From the NCBI RefSeq assembly GCF_009862265.1, contig NZ_WWGX01000043.1, forward strand, positions 223,712 through 287,711: DNA of 64,000 nucleotides, read 5' to 3'. How positions within the stretch are numbered: the first letter of the stretch is position 1; each line of letters starts with the position of its first letter. The notes beneath the pieces were generated by a model. That model saw only the letters and a program-made list of their open reading frames with translations. It did no database searches and was not told the origin of the DNA. The position numbers and the translations under genes are program-made. Shown here one piece after another: positions 1-8,695 of this stretch. Source of the stretch: Streptomyces sp. SID8352 (GTDB lineage Bacteria; Actinomycetota; Actinomycetes; Streptomycetales; Streptomycetaceae).

Positions 1-3000
1 ACGAGGTCGTCGAGCGCGGTGTCGCCACGCCCCGCGACGGGGGTGCCGAGGGGGATGTCGTCCCCGGCGCCCAGGCGGTGCAGCAGGGCGGCGACCGCCG
101 CGTGCACCACCATGAAGACGCTGCTACCGCTCTCTCGAGCCAACAGGCGTATCGCCGAGGCAAGTTCGGCCGGAAGCGGGCGGTGCACCATACCGCCCGC
201 GTTGCTCACCACCGCTGGACGCGGGCGGTCCGTCGGCAGGGACAGTTCCTCGGGGAGACCGGCCAGGGCCTGGCCCCAGTAGGTGGCCTGGCTGCCCGCC
301 AGCGACCGCGCGTCCCGAGTACCGCCGAGCAACTCGCGCTGCCATATGGCGAAGTCGGCGTACTGCACGGGCAAATCGGCGAATTCCGGGGCCCGGCCCT
401 CGCGTCGCGCTGCGTACGCCTCCTCCAGCCCGTGCAGGAGCGGCCCCATGGACCACTCGTCACTCGCGATGTGGTGCAGCAGGACCACCAGGGCATGCGC
501 ATCGCTCTCCGGATCACGCAGCACGGTGACCCGGACCGGCGGCTCCGCCGACAGATCGAAGAGATGCCCGAGTGCGGCACCGGCCTCCGCGTCGAACCGG
601 TCGCGCGGCACATCCACCACCCGCAGCCGGACCCCGGCCTCCTCGGGCGTGAGAACCCGCTGGTACGGCTCGCCGTCCGCCTCCGCGAACACGGTGCGCA
701 GCACCTCGTGCCGGGCCACGACGTCGCGCAGGGCGGCGTCGAGCGCGTCGGTGTCCAGTGCCTGCTCGAAGCGGGCCACGAAGGGGATGTTGTAGGTGGC
801 GCTCGGCCCTTCCATCTGGTCCAGGAACCACAACCGCGCCTGTGCGTGGGACAGCGGCAGCCGCTCCGGCCGCCCGGCCGCCCGCGTCAGCCTGGGCCGA
901 CGGGATCCGGACCGCTCGGCGAGGCGGGCTGCCAGCGCCGCCGGGGTGCGCGCCTCGAACACGTCCCGGATGCCGCACTCGGTCCCCAGCACCGTGCGCA
1001 CCCGGGCGATCACCCGAGCCGCGAGCAGTGAGTGACCACCGAGGGTGAAGAAGTCGTCCTCCGGACCCGCCGCGGAGAGGCCGAGCACATCGGCGAAGAT
1101 CCCGGTCAGGATCTCCTCGCGGGCGCCGCGCGGTGCCCGGCCCCCACCGGCTCCGGCCGGACCGGACATGTCCGGAGCGGGCAGTGCCCGACGGTCGATC
1201 TTGCCGTTGGCGGTCAGCGGGAAGGCGTCGAGCACCACGACCGCCGAGGGGACCATGTACTCGGGCAGCCGTGCGGCCGCCACGTGCCGCAGTACCGCCG
1301 GGTCCGGCGCGGTGCCTTCGCCGGAGGCGGTTACATATCCCACCAGGTGCTGTGATCCGGGCAGATCCTCACGGACCACGACCACGGCCCGGCCCACCTC
1401 GACGGGGTCGCCGAGGACGCTCTCGATCTCACCCGGTTCGATACGGAAGCCGCGCACCTTCACCTGGTCGTCGGCTCGGCCCAGGAAGTCGATCCGCCCG
1501 TCCGTGCGTCGCCGTACGAGATCGCCCGTGCGGTACATCCGGCTGCCCGGAGCGCCGTACGGGTCGGCCACGAAGCGCTCCGCGGTCAGCGAGTACCGTC
1601 CCAAGTAGCCGCGGGCGAGCTGGTCCCCCGCCAGGTAGAGCTCACCCGGGCGTCCCACCGGGGCCGGCCGCAGCGCGCAGTCGAGTACGTAGGCGCGGGT
1701 GTTCCAGAACGGGCTGCCGATGTCCGGGACGCCGGTGTGGTCGGGGCCGAGGACGGCCGACGTGGCCCAGACGGTGACCTCGGTGGGCCCGTACACGTTG
1801 GTGACCGTGCGCGCGGTGCGGGCCAGCCGCTCGGCCAGGTCGGCGGGCAGCGCCTCGCCGCCGACGAGGGCCTTGGTGCCGCCCAGTGTGGCCGGGCGGC
1901 CGTCCTCCAGGAGGGCGTGCCACAGGGAGGGGGTCGCCTGCATCACCGCCGGCCGGTGCCGGTCCACGAGCGCGGCCAGCGCGGCCGGGTCCCGTACGGT
2001 GTCCCGGTCGGCCAGTACCGCCGTCGCGCCGCTGATCAACGGGCCCCAGATCTCCAGGGCGGCGATGTCGAACGAGATCGTGGTGACCGCGACCAGGGCG
2101 TCCCCGGCCGTGAGTGCCAGCTCGTGGACCTGCATGTTCAGGAAGTTGGCGAGTGCGGCGTGCGGGATCACCACCCCCTTGGGCCTGCCAGTGGAGCCCG
2201 AGGTGTGGATGACGTACGCGGGGTGTGCGCCGTCGAGCGGGACGGGCCGCTCGGCCGGGGCCAGCGGGAGTCCGGTCAGATCGGCGAACGCTGCCAGTGT
2301 GTCGGGCGCGTCCAGGACGACCGTCCCGATGCCGGGCACATCCGGGGCGTCGGGCGCCGCGTCCCGGGTGGTGAGCACGCACACCGGGCGTGCGTCGCGG
2401 ACCATGAACTCCAGCCGGTCCGCCGGGTAGTCCAGGTCCAGCGGCAGATAGGCGCCACCCGCCTTGAGTACGGCGAGCAGGGAGACGATCAGATCGGCCG
2501 ACCGGGGCACGGCGAGACCGACGTAGCTCTCGGGGCCCACTCCGCGGGAGATCAGCAGCCGCGCCAGGCGGTTGGCGCGTTCGTCCAGGTCCGCGTAGCT
2601 GTGGCTGTGAGGGCCGCACACCAGCGCGGTGGCCGACGGGTGGGTGCGGACCCGCTCCTCGAAGAGGTCCACCACCGTGCCCGGCGGCACCTCGCGGCCG
2701 GTGGCGTTGACGTCCTCGACCAGGGCACGCCGGCTGTCCGCGTCCAGCAGGTCCGGACGGCCAACGGGTGTCTGAGGACCCGCTGCGGCGGCCTGGGTGA
2801 GGAAGTGGGCGAACTCCGCGGTGCGGGAGGCCAGTTCCTCCTGACCGTAGGCCTGAGGGTTGCCGTCGAACTCGAAGCGGATACGGCCCTCACCGGCGTC
2901 GCGGTGCAGGGCGAGGGTGATGTCATCGACCGGGCCGGCCGCCACGTTGTGGACGGTGCCCGGCGCGCCCGCGAAGTCCAGGGCGTTGTCGAACGCCTTG

Positions 3001-4064
3001 ACGTTCACCATCGGCCCCAGCAGGCCCTGTTCCCGGCCCACCAGGCCGAGGTCGCGGCGGATGTCCTCGGCACGGTATCGCTGGTGGCGGCGAAGACTGC
3101 GTATCTGTCCGGCGACATCGGCGGTCAGTTCGGCCAGCGGGCACTCCGGGCGCACCGTCACCCGCAGCGGCAGCACGTTGACCACCATCGCGGGCACCTT
3201 GAGCGCGGCCGAACCGAGCCGGGCCATCGTGGGTATCGACAGCAGCACGTCCCGGGCACCGGTGGAGCGGTGCAGGAACGCGGCGAACGCGGCGGTCACC
3301 GTGTCGGCCCAACTGGCGCGTGCGGCCCGCGCCACGGCCAGTAGCCCGGCCGTCGTCTCCGCCGAGAGGGTCGCTCCCTCGCGACGGAAGCTTGCGGAGG
3401 CCGGGAAGGAGGCGCCGGCCAGCGGCTCGGGCTGTGGGCGGTCCGCGAGCCGGGCCAGCCAGTAGGCGCGGTCCCGTGTGTGGCGTTCGGTGTCGGCGTA
3501 GTCCCGCTCCTCGGCCACCACCGACGCCAGGGAGCCGAACGGCGACGGACTGGGTTCCTCGCCGCGGGCCAGCGCCGTGTAGACCTCGGCGGTGCGGCGG
3601 GATATCAGGGAGAAGCTGTAGGCGTCGAGCGCGATGTGATGGGCGCGCTGATACCACAGCACACGGTCCGGGCCGACCACGTGCAGGGCGAACGCGAACA
3701 GCGGTTCGGTGAGGGGGTCTGCGGGCCGGTCCATGTCGGCGCGCATCCACGTGAGCGCCGCCCCGCGAGGGTCCGCCTGACCGGTGTGGTCGAGCATCCG
3801 GAGTACTGGGCCCTCGAACTCGTCTTCGGCGAGGATCTGTTCGGCGTTGCCTGCAGTGTCCTCTTCGAAGCGCACGGTCAGCGCCTCGGACTCGGTGATC
3901 ACACGACGAACGGATGCCTCGAACAGCTCCGTGTCGAGTGCGCCGTCGATCTCGACGTACTGGCCGACGTTGTAGACCGGGGAGTCGGGGGCGAGCCGCT
4001 GGCCGTACCAGACGCCGGTCTGGGCCCCGGTGAGGGGAAGTCGCCGCAAAGCACGCTCGGTCAT
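1..4064 (-). CDS. DhbF-like siderophore NRPS, 3' part missing (C-A-T-C...)
   Basis: A multimodular peptide synthetase that runs off the left edge, so only its first 1354 residues are visible. The order is condensation (HHIALDAYS, residues about 135-145), adenylation (about 450-960), carrier (GGHSLL, Ser1012), then a second condensation domain with HHIASDEWS. The opening LTGAQTGVWYGQ and the first C/A domains closely follow Bacillus DhbF, whose first C domain joins an aryl acid from a carrier protein to glycine. Specificity positions read by eye are D-I-L-Q-L-G-V-V-W, close to the classical glycine code DILQLGLIW. The start ATG has GGAGC upstream. The gene lies 131 bases below the exporter gene, in an iron-box-controlled unit. 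Predicted role: aryl-Gly assembly of a siderophore in the cytoplasm. The first C domain has DA instead of the usual DG after HHIAL, which is tolerated in some starter C domains. Confidence 0.93.
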   Translation of the reverse strand, partial: MTERALRRLPLTGAQTGVWYGQRLAPDSPVYNVGQYVEIDGALDTELFEASVRRVITESEALTVRFEEDTAGNAEQILAEDEFEGPVLRMLDHTGQADPRGAALTWMRADMDRPADPLTEPLFAFALHVVGPDRVLWYQRAHHIALDAYSFSLISRRTAEVYTALARGEEPSPSPFGSLASVVAEERDYADTERHTRDRAYWLARLADRPQPEPLAGASFPASASFRREGATLSAETTAGLLAVARAARASWADTVTAAFAAFLHRSTGARDVLLSIPTMARLGSAALKVPAMVVNVLPLRVTVRPECPLAELTADVAGQIRSLRRHQRYRAEDIRRDLGLVGREQGLLGPMVNVKAFDNALDFAGAPGTVHNVAAGPVDDITLALHRDAGEGRIRFEFDGNPQAYGQEELASRTAEFAHFLTQAAAAGPQTPVGRPDLLDADSRRALVEDVNATGREVPPGTVVDLFEERVRTHPSATALVCGPHSHSYADLDERANRLARLLISRGVGPESYVGLAVPRSADLIVSLLAVLKAGGAYLPLDLDYPADRLEFMVRDARPVCVLTTRDAAPDAPDVPGIGTVVLDAPDTLAAFADLTGLPLAPAERPVPLDGAHPAYVIHTSGSTGRPKGVVIPHAALANFLNMQVHELALTAGDALVAVTTISFDIAALEIWGPLISGATAVLADRDTVRDPAALAALVDRHRPAVMQATPSLWHALLEDGRPATLGGTKALVGGEALPADLAERLARTARTVTNVYGPTEVTVWATSAVLGPDHTGVPDIGSPFWNTRAYVLDCALRPAPVGRPGELYLAGDQLARGYLGRYSLTAERFVADPYGAPGSRMYRTGDLVRRRTDGRIDFLGRADDQVKVRGFRIEPGEIESVLGDPVEVGRAVVVVREDLPGSQHLVGYVTASGEGTAPDPAVLRHVAAARLPEYMVPSAVVVLDAFPLTANGKIDRRALPAPDMSGPAGAGGGRAPRGAREEILTGIFADVLGLSAAGPEDDFFTLGGHSLLAARVIARVRTVLGTECGIRDVFEARTPAALAARLAERSGSRRPRLTRAAGRPERLPLSHAQARLWFLDQMEGPSATYNIPFVARFEQALDTDALDAALRDVVARHEVLRTVFAEADGEPYQRVLTPEEAGVRLRVVDVPRDRFDAEAGAALGHLFDLSAEPPVRVTVLRDPESDAHALVVLLHHIASDEWSMGPLLHGLEEAYAARREGRAPEFADLPVQYADFAIWQRELLGGTRDARSLAGSQATYWGQALAGLPEELSLPTDRPRPAVVSNAGGMVHRPLPAELASAIRLLARESGSSVFMVVHAAVAALLHRLGAGDDIPLGTPVAGRGDTALDDL

Positions 4065-4195
4065 GGATCTTGCTCCAGGGTGCGCACGCGGTGGGCCGGG
4101 GACCGGGACCGCAGGGGGGAATGAGTCGTGCCGCGGACCGCGCCGGGAGGATGGGCGCGGTCGGACGGCGGGGGGAGAGAGGAGGACCGGGCGGT

Positions 4196-5503
4196 TCAGC
4201 CGGCTGCCGCGCGGGCACCGTCGGAGGGCACCAGGCCGCCCGTGGCAGGCGGAGTGCCGTCCTTGCCGGGAAGGGTTGCCCTACGCAGTCCGGGTACCGC
4301 CACGGCCACCGCCACTGCGGCGACCGCACAGACCGCGCCGTTGAGTACCGCAGCCGCAGCCGGACTGAACCAGCGTGCCAGCAGGGCCACTTCGGCGTCG
4401 CCGACGACATCGCCAGTAGTTCCCTGAGCGGTGATCACGCTGACAAGCCGACCGCGCAGCCGGTCCGGTGTGCTGTGCTGGACAAGGGCGTACTCCAGGA
4501 TCTCGTACACCGTCCCGGCCGCACCGGCGATGGCGAGCATTGCCACGGCCACGGCGACATGGCCGCTCAGGCCGAAGCCCACGGTCGCCAGTCCGCCCGT
4601 GAACGCGGCGGTCAGCAGCATCCGTCCGGGCCGGGCGGTGCGGGTCAGCCAGCCGCTGGTTGCGGACACCAGGACGGCGCCGACGGCGGGCGCGGTGTAG
4701 AGCAGGCCGAGCATGACTTCGCCCCCGCCGAAGCGGGTGTCCACCAGCTCCGGGAACAGTACGACCGGCAGATTGAACAGCGCGGTCACGCCGCCCAGGA
4801 CGAGCAGTCCGCCGACGACACGGTTGCGCAGCGCGTATTTGAGGGCCACCAGCGGTGAGCCGCTGTCCTCGGCACCTTTCTCGTCATCGGCGTGCTTCAC
4901 CGGGGGCAAGGGCCGGATCCGGGAGATCAGCAGGGTCGTGACGCCGGTGGTGAACGCGGTGAACGCGAAGACCGGGCCCGGACCGCCGAGAGCCAGCAGC
5001 ACACCGCCGAGCAGCGGTGCGGCGATCGAGCCGATCTCGCCGGTGAGGGAGATCAGCGCACCGGCCGCGGGGAGTTGGTCGGAGCGCACCAGGGTCGGGG
5101 CCACCGCCATCAGCGCCGTGACGCTCACTCCGGTGGCCAGTCCGTCCCAGGCCACGCACAAGTAGATCGCCCACAGGGACTGCTCCGGAAGAAAGGCGTT
5201 GACGGCCAGCCCGGCGAACGCCAGGGCCGCCGCGCCACGTGCGCAGACGATGAGCCGGCGGCGGTCCGTGCGGTCGGCCATCCAGCCGCCCCACAAGGAG
5301 CCGAGCAGCACCGTGATGCTCATGATCATGGTGCTGACGGCGACGTGGAAGGTGGCGCCGGTCAGCTCGTAGACCTGCGAGGCGAGTGCGACCGTCGCCA
5401 TCCCGAGCCCGAACAGGGACACCACGCGCGCGATGAAGATGGCTCGGAAGTCCCGGCTGGTGCGCAGGGGTTCGACATCGATCAGAAGGTCACGCATCCG
5501 CAC
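4196..5503 (-). CDS. MFS siderophore exporter, EntS-like
   Basis: A 435-residue major facilitator with about 12 hydrophobic segments. The N-terminus (LLIDVEPLRTSRDFRAIFIAR) and the loop WMADRTDRRRL match the EntS enterobactin exporter family. The C-terminal half keeps the EntS-type YALVQHSTPDRLRGR and the following SVITAQGTTGD. EntS proteins export finished catecholate siderophore through the cytoplasmic membrane. The GTG start at 5503 sits 6 bases after GGAG and overlaps the end of the carrier-protein gene by 14 bases; an ATG at 5497 is also possible. Co-transcription with the aryl carrier and the NRPS, under the iron box at 5801, fits export of the product made by these genes. Confidence 0.92.
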   Translation of the reverse strand: MRMRDLLIDVEPLRTSRDFRAIFIARVVSLFGLGMATVALASQVYELTGATFHVAVSTMIMSITVLLGSLWGGWMADRTDRRRLIVCARGAAALAFAGLAVNAFLPEQSLWAIYLCVAWDGLATGVSVTALMAVAPTLVRSDQLPAAGALISLTGEIGSIAAPLLGGVLLALGGPGPVFAFTAFTTGVTTLLISRIRPLPPVKHADDEKGAEDSGSPLVALKYALRNRVVGGLLVLGGVTALFNLPVVLFPELVDTRFGGGEVMLGLLYTAPAVGAVLVSATSGWLTRTARPGRMLLTAAFTGGLATVGFGLSGHVAVAVAMLAIAGAAGTVYEILEYALVQHSTPDRLRGRLVSVITAQGTTGDVVGDAEVALLARWFSPAAAAVLNGAVCAVAAVAVAVAVPGLRRATLPGKDGTPPATGGLVPSDGARAAAG

Positions 5504-5756
5504 GAGGTGCTCCGCCCGGCGCGAGGAGGCCGGTCCACTCGGTGAGCGTCGGGCGTTCCGCGAGGTCCACGAAGCTGATTTGCGCCCCGTCCGCCCGCCA
5601 TGTCTCCACCAGCGTCATCAGACGGATCGAGTCCAGGCCCTGGTCGAGCACGTTCTCGTCCACCGCGATCTCGTCCGGGTCGAGGTACAGCACCTCCGCC
5701 ACGTCGCGCACCAGGCGCTCCAGCGTGAACATCTGCTCCGAGTCGTTCTCGGTCAT
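5490..5756 (-). CDS. Stand-alone aryl carrier protein (ArCP)
   Basis: An 88-residue acyl/aryl carrier. The phosphopantetheine site is GLDSIRLM (Ser about residue 43), followed by ISFVDLAERPTLTEWTGLL, which resembles the C-terminal ArCP half of EntB/DhbB (DFVMLAKNPTIDAW in EntB). In the classical pathway ArCP is fused to isochorismatase; here it is free-standing. It would hold salicylate or 2,3-dihydroxybenzoate as an aryl thioester for the first C domain of the adjacent NRPS. The ATG start has AAGGA seven bases upstream. First gene of the leftward iron-regulated unit. The matching aryl-AMP ligase is not in the window and is probably further left. Confidence 0.87.
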   Translation of the reverse strand: MTENDSEQMFTLERLVRDVAEVLYLDPDEIAVDENVLDQGLDSIRLMTLVETWRADGAQISFVDLAERPTLTEWTGLLAPGGAPRADA

Positions 5757-5800
5757 CTGCGGTCCTTCTCCCCTAAGAGAGCGCATCAATGGATGCTGGA

Positions 5801-5819
5801 TTAGGTAAGGCTAACCTAA
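5801..5819. promoter_or_regulatory. Iron box (DmdR/IdeR-type operator)
   Basis: TTAGGTAAGGCTAACCTAA, a 19-bp imperfect palindrome matching the DmdR1/IdeR/DtxR consensus TTAGGTTAGSCTAACCTAA. It lies between the divergent ArCP and GNAT genes, 45 bp from one start and 85 bp from the other, so iron-loaded repressor could silence both directions. Confidence 0.93.
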
Positions 5820-5903
5820 CTATCTATGCTCGGTCCGAGTCAAGCCGGTCCGTCGCGCACGACCTGGCGCCCGGCGTCCCAACTCCACGAGAGCGAGAGG
5901 CAG

Positions 5904-6413
5904 ATGACGACGCAACTGTCCCGCAGCGGACCCCGACCCGCTCACGACCCCGTCGTGCGCACCGCCACGACGGGGGACGCGGACGAGCTCTACCGCCTGT
6001 CCCGCGGCTTCGCCCACAAGGGCGCGCTGCGCGCGAGGGCGTCGCGGGTGTACGCGCGGTCGGTGGGCGACTTCCGGGTCGCCGAGTCGGCGACGGAGGG
6101 TGTCGTGGGATGCGTGGGGCTGCGCCGCCATCCGATGCCGGGCGGGGACACCGCCGTTCTCTACAACTTCTGTGTGTCGCCCACCAGTCAGGGCCGGGGA
6201 GTCGGTTCGGCTCTGCTGCGGGCGACGCTCGCCGCAGCGGTCGCCCAGTCCGTCGTGCGCGTGTACACAGCTACCGTCGGCGTCGGCACGCTGTTCCTGC
6301 GGCACGGATTCGTCCCGGGGGCCACGGACGGGGCGCCGGCGGCCTGGCTGGCCGCGCTGGATCCCCGCCGGGGCTCACAAGTGCTGGCCCTGGTGCTGAC
6401 AGCCGGGCGCTGA
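5904..6413 (+). CDS. GNAT-family N-acyltransferase
   Basis: A 169-residue GNAT protein. The acetyl-CoA loop is SPTSQGRGVGSALLRATL (about residues 92-109), preceded by the beta-strand AVLYNFCV and followed by YTATVGVGTLFLRHGF. The ATG start follows GAGAGG at the right distance. The gene faces away from the ArCP gene and shares the iron box at 5801. Its regulation suggests a siderophore role, such as N5-acylation of hydroxyornithine, but the sequence is not visibly of the IucB/formyltransferase type, so the substrate is open. It could also be a self-protection acetyltransferase. Confidence 0.85.
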   Translation: MTTQLSRSGPRPAHDPVVRTATTGDADELYRLSRGFAHKGALRARASRVYARSVGDFRVAESATEGVVGCVGLRRHPMPGGDTAVLYNFCVSPTSQGRGVGSALLRATLAAAVAQSVVRVYTATVGVGTLFLRHGFVPGATDGAPAAWLAALDPRRGSQVLALVLTAGR

Positions 6414-6420
6414 CGGCGCA

Positions 6421-6459
6421 CCAGGCAGCCTTTGGGAGGGAACCACGGAGGCTGCCCGG
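6421..6459. terminator. Bidirectional hairpin terminator
   Basis: CCAGGCAGCC (6421-6430) pairs with GGCTGCCCGG (6450-6459) with one mismatch around a 19-base loop. It sits between the convergent stops of the GNAT gene and mbtH, so it probably ends both transcripts. Confidence 0.6.
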
Positions 6460-6473
6460 TGTCCTGGGAGCAG

Positions 6474-6686
6474 TCAGGGCCGCGCCGCCGTCAGGCTGGC
6501 CGGGCGCATGTCGGTCCAGTGCTCCTCCACGTAGGCGGCGCAGCCCTGTCGGGAATCCTCACCGTGGACCACGGTCCAGCCGGCAGGCACCTCGGCGAAC
6601 GCGGGCCACAACGAGTGCTGGTTCTCCACGTTGACGAGTACCACGTACCGGGCTTCGTCGTCCTCGAACGGATTGGTGGCGGTCAT
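6474..6686 (-). CDS. MbtH-like NRPS chaperone
   Basis: A 70-residue MbtH-family protein: NPFEDDEARYVVLVNVENQHSLWPAFAEVPAGW, then the signature AAYVEEHWTDMRPASL (given here as two separated motifs of the family, N-terminal NPF and C-terminal DMRPxSL). MbtH proteins bind NRPS adenylation domains and raise their solubility and activity. AAGGAGAG lies 8 bases before the ATG. The gene follows the N-monooxygenase gene in the same direction, 483 bp downstream, and that gap contains an NRPS fossil. It probably serves the NRPS at 1-4064. Confidence 0.95.
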   Translation of the reverse strand: MTATNPFEDDEARYVVLVNVENQHSLWPAFAEVPAGWTVVHGEDSRQGCAAYVEEHWTDMRPASLTAARP

Positions 6687-6807
6687 TTGGGACTCTCCTT
6701 CATATGTGCGGATGGGATCGTGGGTCCGGCTGCGGCTGCGGCTGCGGCTGGGGCCTGTGGCCGGGCACGGTGCGCGGGCCCGCCTCCGCGCGCGGCCACG
6801 GGGGCGA

Positions 6808-6890
6808 GGACCGGGATCTCGCCCTTCGCCCAGGGCCGTGTACACCTCGGCGATGCGCTGGGTGAGCGGGGTGACGCCGCAGCCGTCCAT
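6808..6890 (-). pseudogene. Condensation-domain fossil of a lost NRPS module
   Basis: Reading leftward from 6890, the frame gives MDGCGVTPLTQRIAEVYTAL and then GEGRDPGP. This is the part of a condensation domain that directly follows the catalytic His-His motif (DhbF: DGFGFSLIAQRVASTYTAL). Upstream, the HH motif and the rest of the domain are not readable in any frame. Downstream, the frame dissolves into a GCAGCC repeat just before mbtH. This is a remnant about 27 residues long, not a working gene. Confidence 0.7.
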
Positions 6891-7169
6891 CCGGACGGGA
6901 CGGCTGCTCTCCTGGCGTATCCGGCAGCGCGTTCGGGGCGCCTCGGTGAAGACGCGGTGGACCGCTACTGACACGGCCGCGTCCGGAGGGCCGCGCGGAT
7001 CGGTGTGCCGGCCCATGTCGTACGTGCTGTTCCGGGGGCGGCGCACTGGGCCGACAGCACACTGCAGCGCGTTGCCGTGTGCTGCGGCGGCGTGCGCGTC
7101 AGAGTTCTGGACACGGGCACGGTGGGCTTCTCCGGAATCGGATGCTCGGCGGGACGGTCGACGGCAGGA

Positions 7170-8573
7170 TCACGCGGTGGGCATCGGGACGCTCCCTACC
7201 CCTGTGCCGCCCGGGATCGCCCCCTCCAACGCGTCCCGCCCGGCCTGCCCCAGCAGCAGGGAGTCGCGGATCTCCCCGGACCGGACGGCCAGCGTCGACA
7301 GCAGCGTGGAGGTGATGCCGTGGGTGTGCTCGGTGGCTCCGCCCTGCACATAGATCCCGGCGCGGATCCGGTCCGTGGTGAGCAGTCGGTGGTCACGGCC
7401 GATGCGCAGCCGCCCCTGTCCGTCCGTCAGGCACTCCTCGGCGAGCGGACCGAGCAACTCGCGCGGATCGGCAGGACGGTAGCCGGTAGCGACGACAACG
7501 GCGTCGCAGTCGAGCGTGTGCCGCTCGCCTGTGGTGAGCGAGTGGGCCACCGCACGTACGCCGTCGGGCAGGTCCTCCACGGCGGCGAGCGCGGTGGTGT
7601 TGAGGATCCGCAGCCGTTCGGCGCCCGCCACCTTCTCCTGGTACACGGTCCGGTAGAGCTGCTCGATCAAGGCCCCGTCCACCACGGAGTAGTTGGTGTT
7701 GGCGTGATAGGCGAGAAGGGACTCCTTCACCTCGTCGGGCGCGTCGAAGAAGTCGTCGACGGCCGACGGATCGAAGATCCGGTTGGCGAACGGGCTGTCG
7801 TCGGCCGGGCTGTAGCCGTAGCGGCTGAACACCGCGCAGACCTCGGCATCCGGGTACTCCCGGTGCAGGAACTCGGCGGCCTCCGCGGCGGACTGCCCGG
7901 AGCCGATCACGGCGAAGCGGCGGTGAGGGCGATGGGTCAGCTCCTCGGCACGGAAGAGCAGGTCCTGGGTGTGCCAGACGCGCGGTCCGGCCTTCACGCC
8001 CTCCGGGAGCCTGGGCCGCAGGCCGGTTCCGATGGCCACATTGCGGGTGCGCAGCATCCGGCCGGTCCGGGCGGCGCCCCCGGTATGACGGGTGAGCACC
8101 ATGAGCGCGTCCACCGGGTGGTCCGCCACGTCCGGTTCCGCCGCCCGGATTCCGTACGCCTCGATGCTGTAGCGCACCCGGTGCTTGACCTGGTCCGCGC
8201 ACCAGCGCAGGTAGTCGTGAAACTCGATACGCGTCGGGAAGAACGACTTCTGGTTGATGAAGTCCGCCAGCCGTCCGTGCTCGTGCAGGTAGCGCAGGAA
8301 CGTGAACCGGCTGCCCGGGTCGCGCATCGTGGCCAGATCCTTGAGGAACGACACCTGCATGGTCGCCCCGGCCAGCAGCATCCCCGGATGCCAGCCGAAC
8401 TGCGGCCGGCGCTCGGTGAAGACGGCCCGCAGCGCGTGCCCGGGTCCGCACCGGTCGTTGTGCTCCGCCGTGGCGACGGCCAGTGCGAGATTGGCGGGGC
8501 CGAAGCCTATGCCGACCAGATCCTCGACGAGGGCGGCGTCGTGATGCCCCGCGTCGGCGTGCCCTGCTGACAT
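7170..8573 (-). CDS. L-ornithine/L-lysine N-monooxygenase
   Basis: A 467-residue flavin N-hydroxylase of the SidA/PvdA/CchB family. It has an FAD-binding GIGFGPANLALA (residues about 20-31), the substrate-region MQVSFLKDLATMRDPGS, the NADPH-binding GSGQSAAEAAEFL (about 233-245), and the C-terminal ATGYRPADP. These enzymes hydroxylate the side-chain amine of ornithine (or lysine), giving the precursor of hydroxamate ligands. The ATG at 8573 is preferred over 8579 because AGGATGAGC gives a proper ribosome site. Iron box 104 bp upstream; mbtH downstream. With ArCP and a Gly-activating NRPS it implies a mixed aryl/hydroxamate siderophore. Confidence 0.95.
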   Translation of the reverse strand: MSAGHADAGHHDAALVEDLVGIGFGPANLALAVATAEHNDRCGPGHALRAVFTERRPQFGWHPGMLLAGATMQVSFLKDLATMRDPGSRFTFLRYLHEHGRLADFINQKSFFPTRIEFHDYLRWCADQVKHRVRYSIEAYGIRAAEPDVADHPVDALMVLTRHTGGAARTGRMLRTRNVAIGTGLRPRLPEGVKAGPRVWHTQDLLFRAEELTHRPHRRFAVIGSGQSAAEAAEFLHREYPDAEVCAVFSRYGYSPADDSPFANRIFDPSAVDDFFDAPDEVKESLLAYHANTNYSVVDGALIEQLYRTVYQEKVAGAERLRILNTTALAAVEDLPDGVRAVAHSLTTGERHTLDCDAVVVATGYRPADPRELLGPLAEECLTDGQGRLRIGRDHRLLTTDRIRAGIYVQGGATEHTHGITSTLLSTLAVRSGEIRDSLLLGQAGRDALEGAIPGGTGVGSVPMPTA

Positions 8574-8676
8574 GCTCATCCTTTGCTAGTCCTGCTCGGT
8601 ACCGGGGACTTCGGCTGGTTCCGGGAATGGTCGGGGCGCTGAGCCCCGGTGGGCCGACACACACGACCACGGAAAA

Positions 8677-8695
8677 TTAGGTAAGCCTTACCTAA
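8677..8695. promoter_or_regulatory. Iron box upstream of N-monooxygenase
   Basis: TTAGGTAAGCCTTACCTAA, a perfect 19-bp palindrome apart from its central base, matching the DmdR/IdeR operator. It lies 104 bp before the monooxygenase start, so this unit should be repressed in iron-replete cells. Confidence 0.93.
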
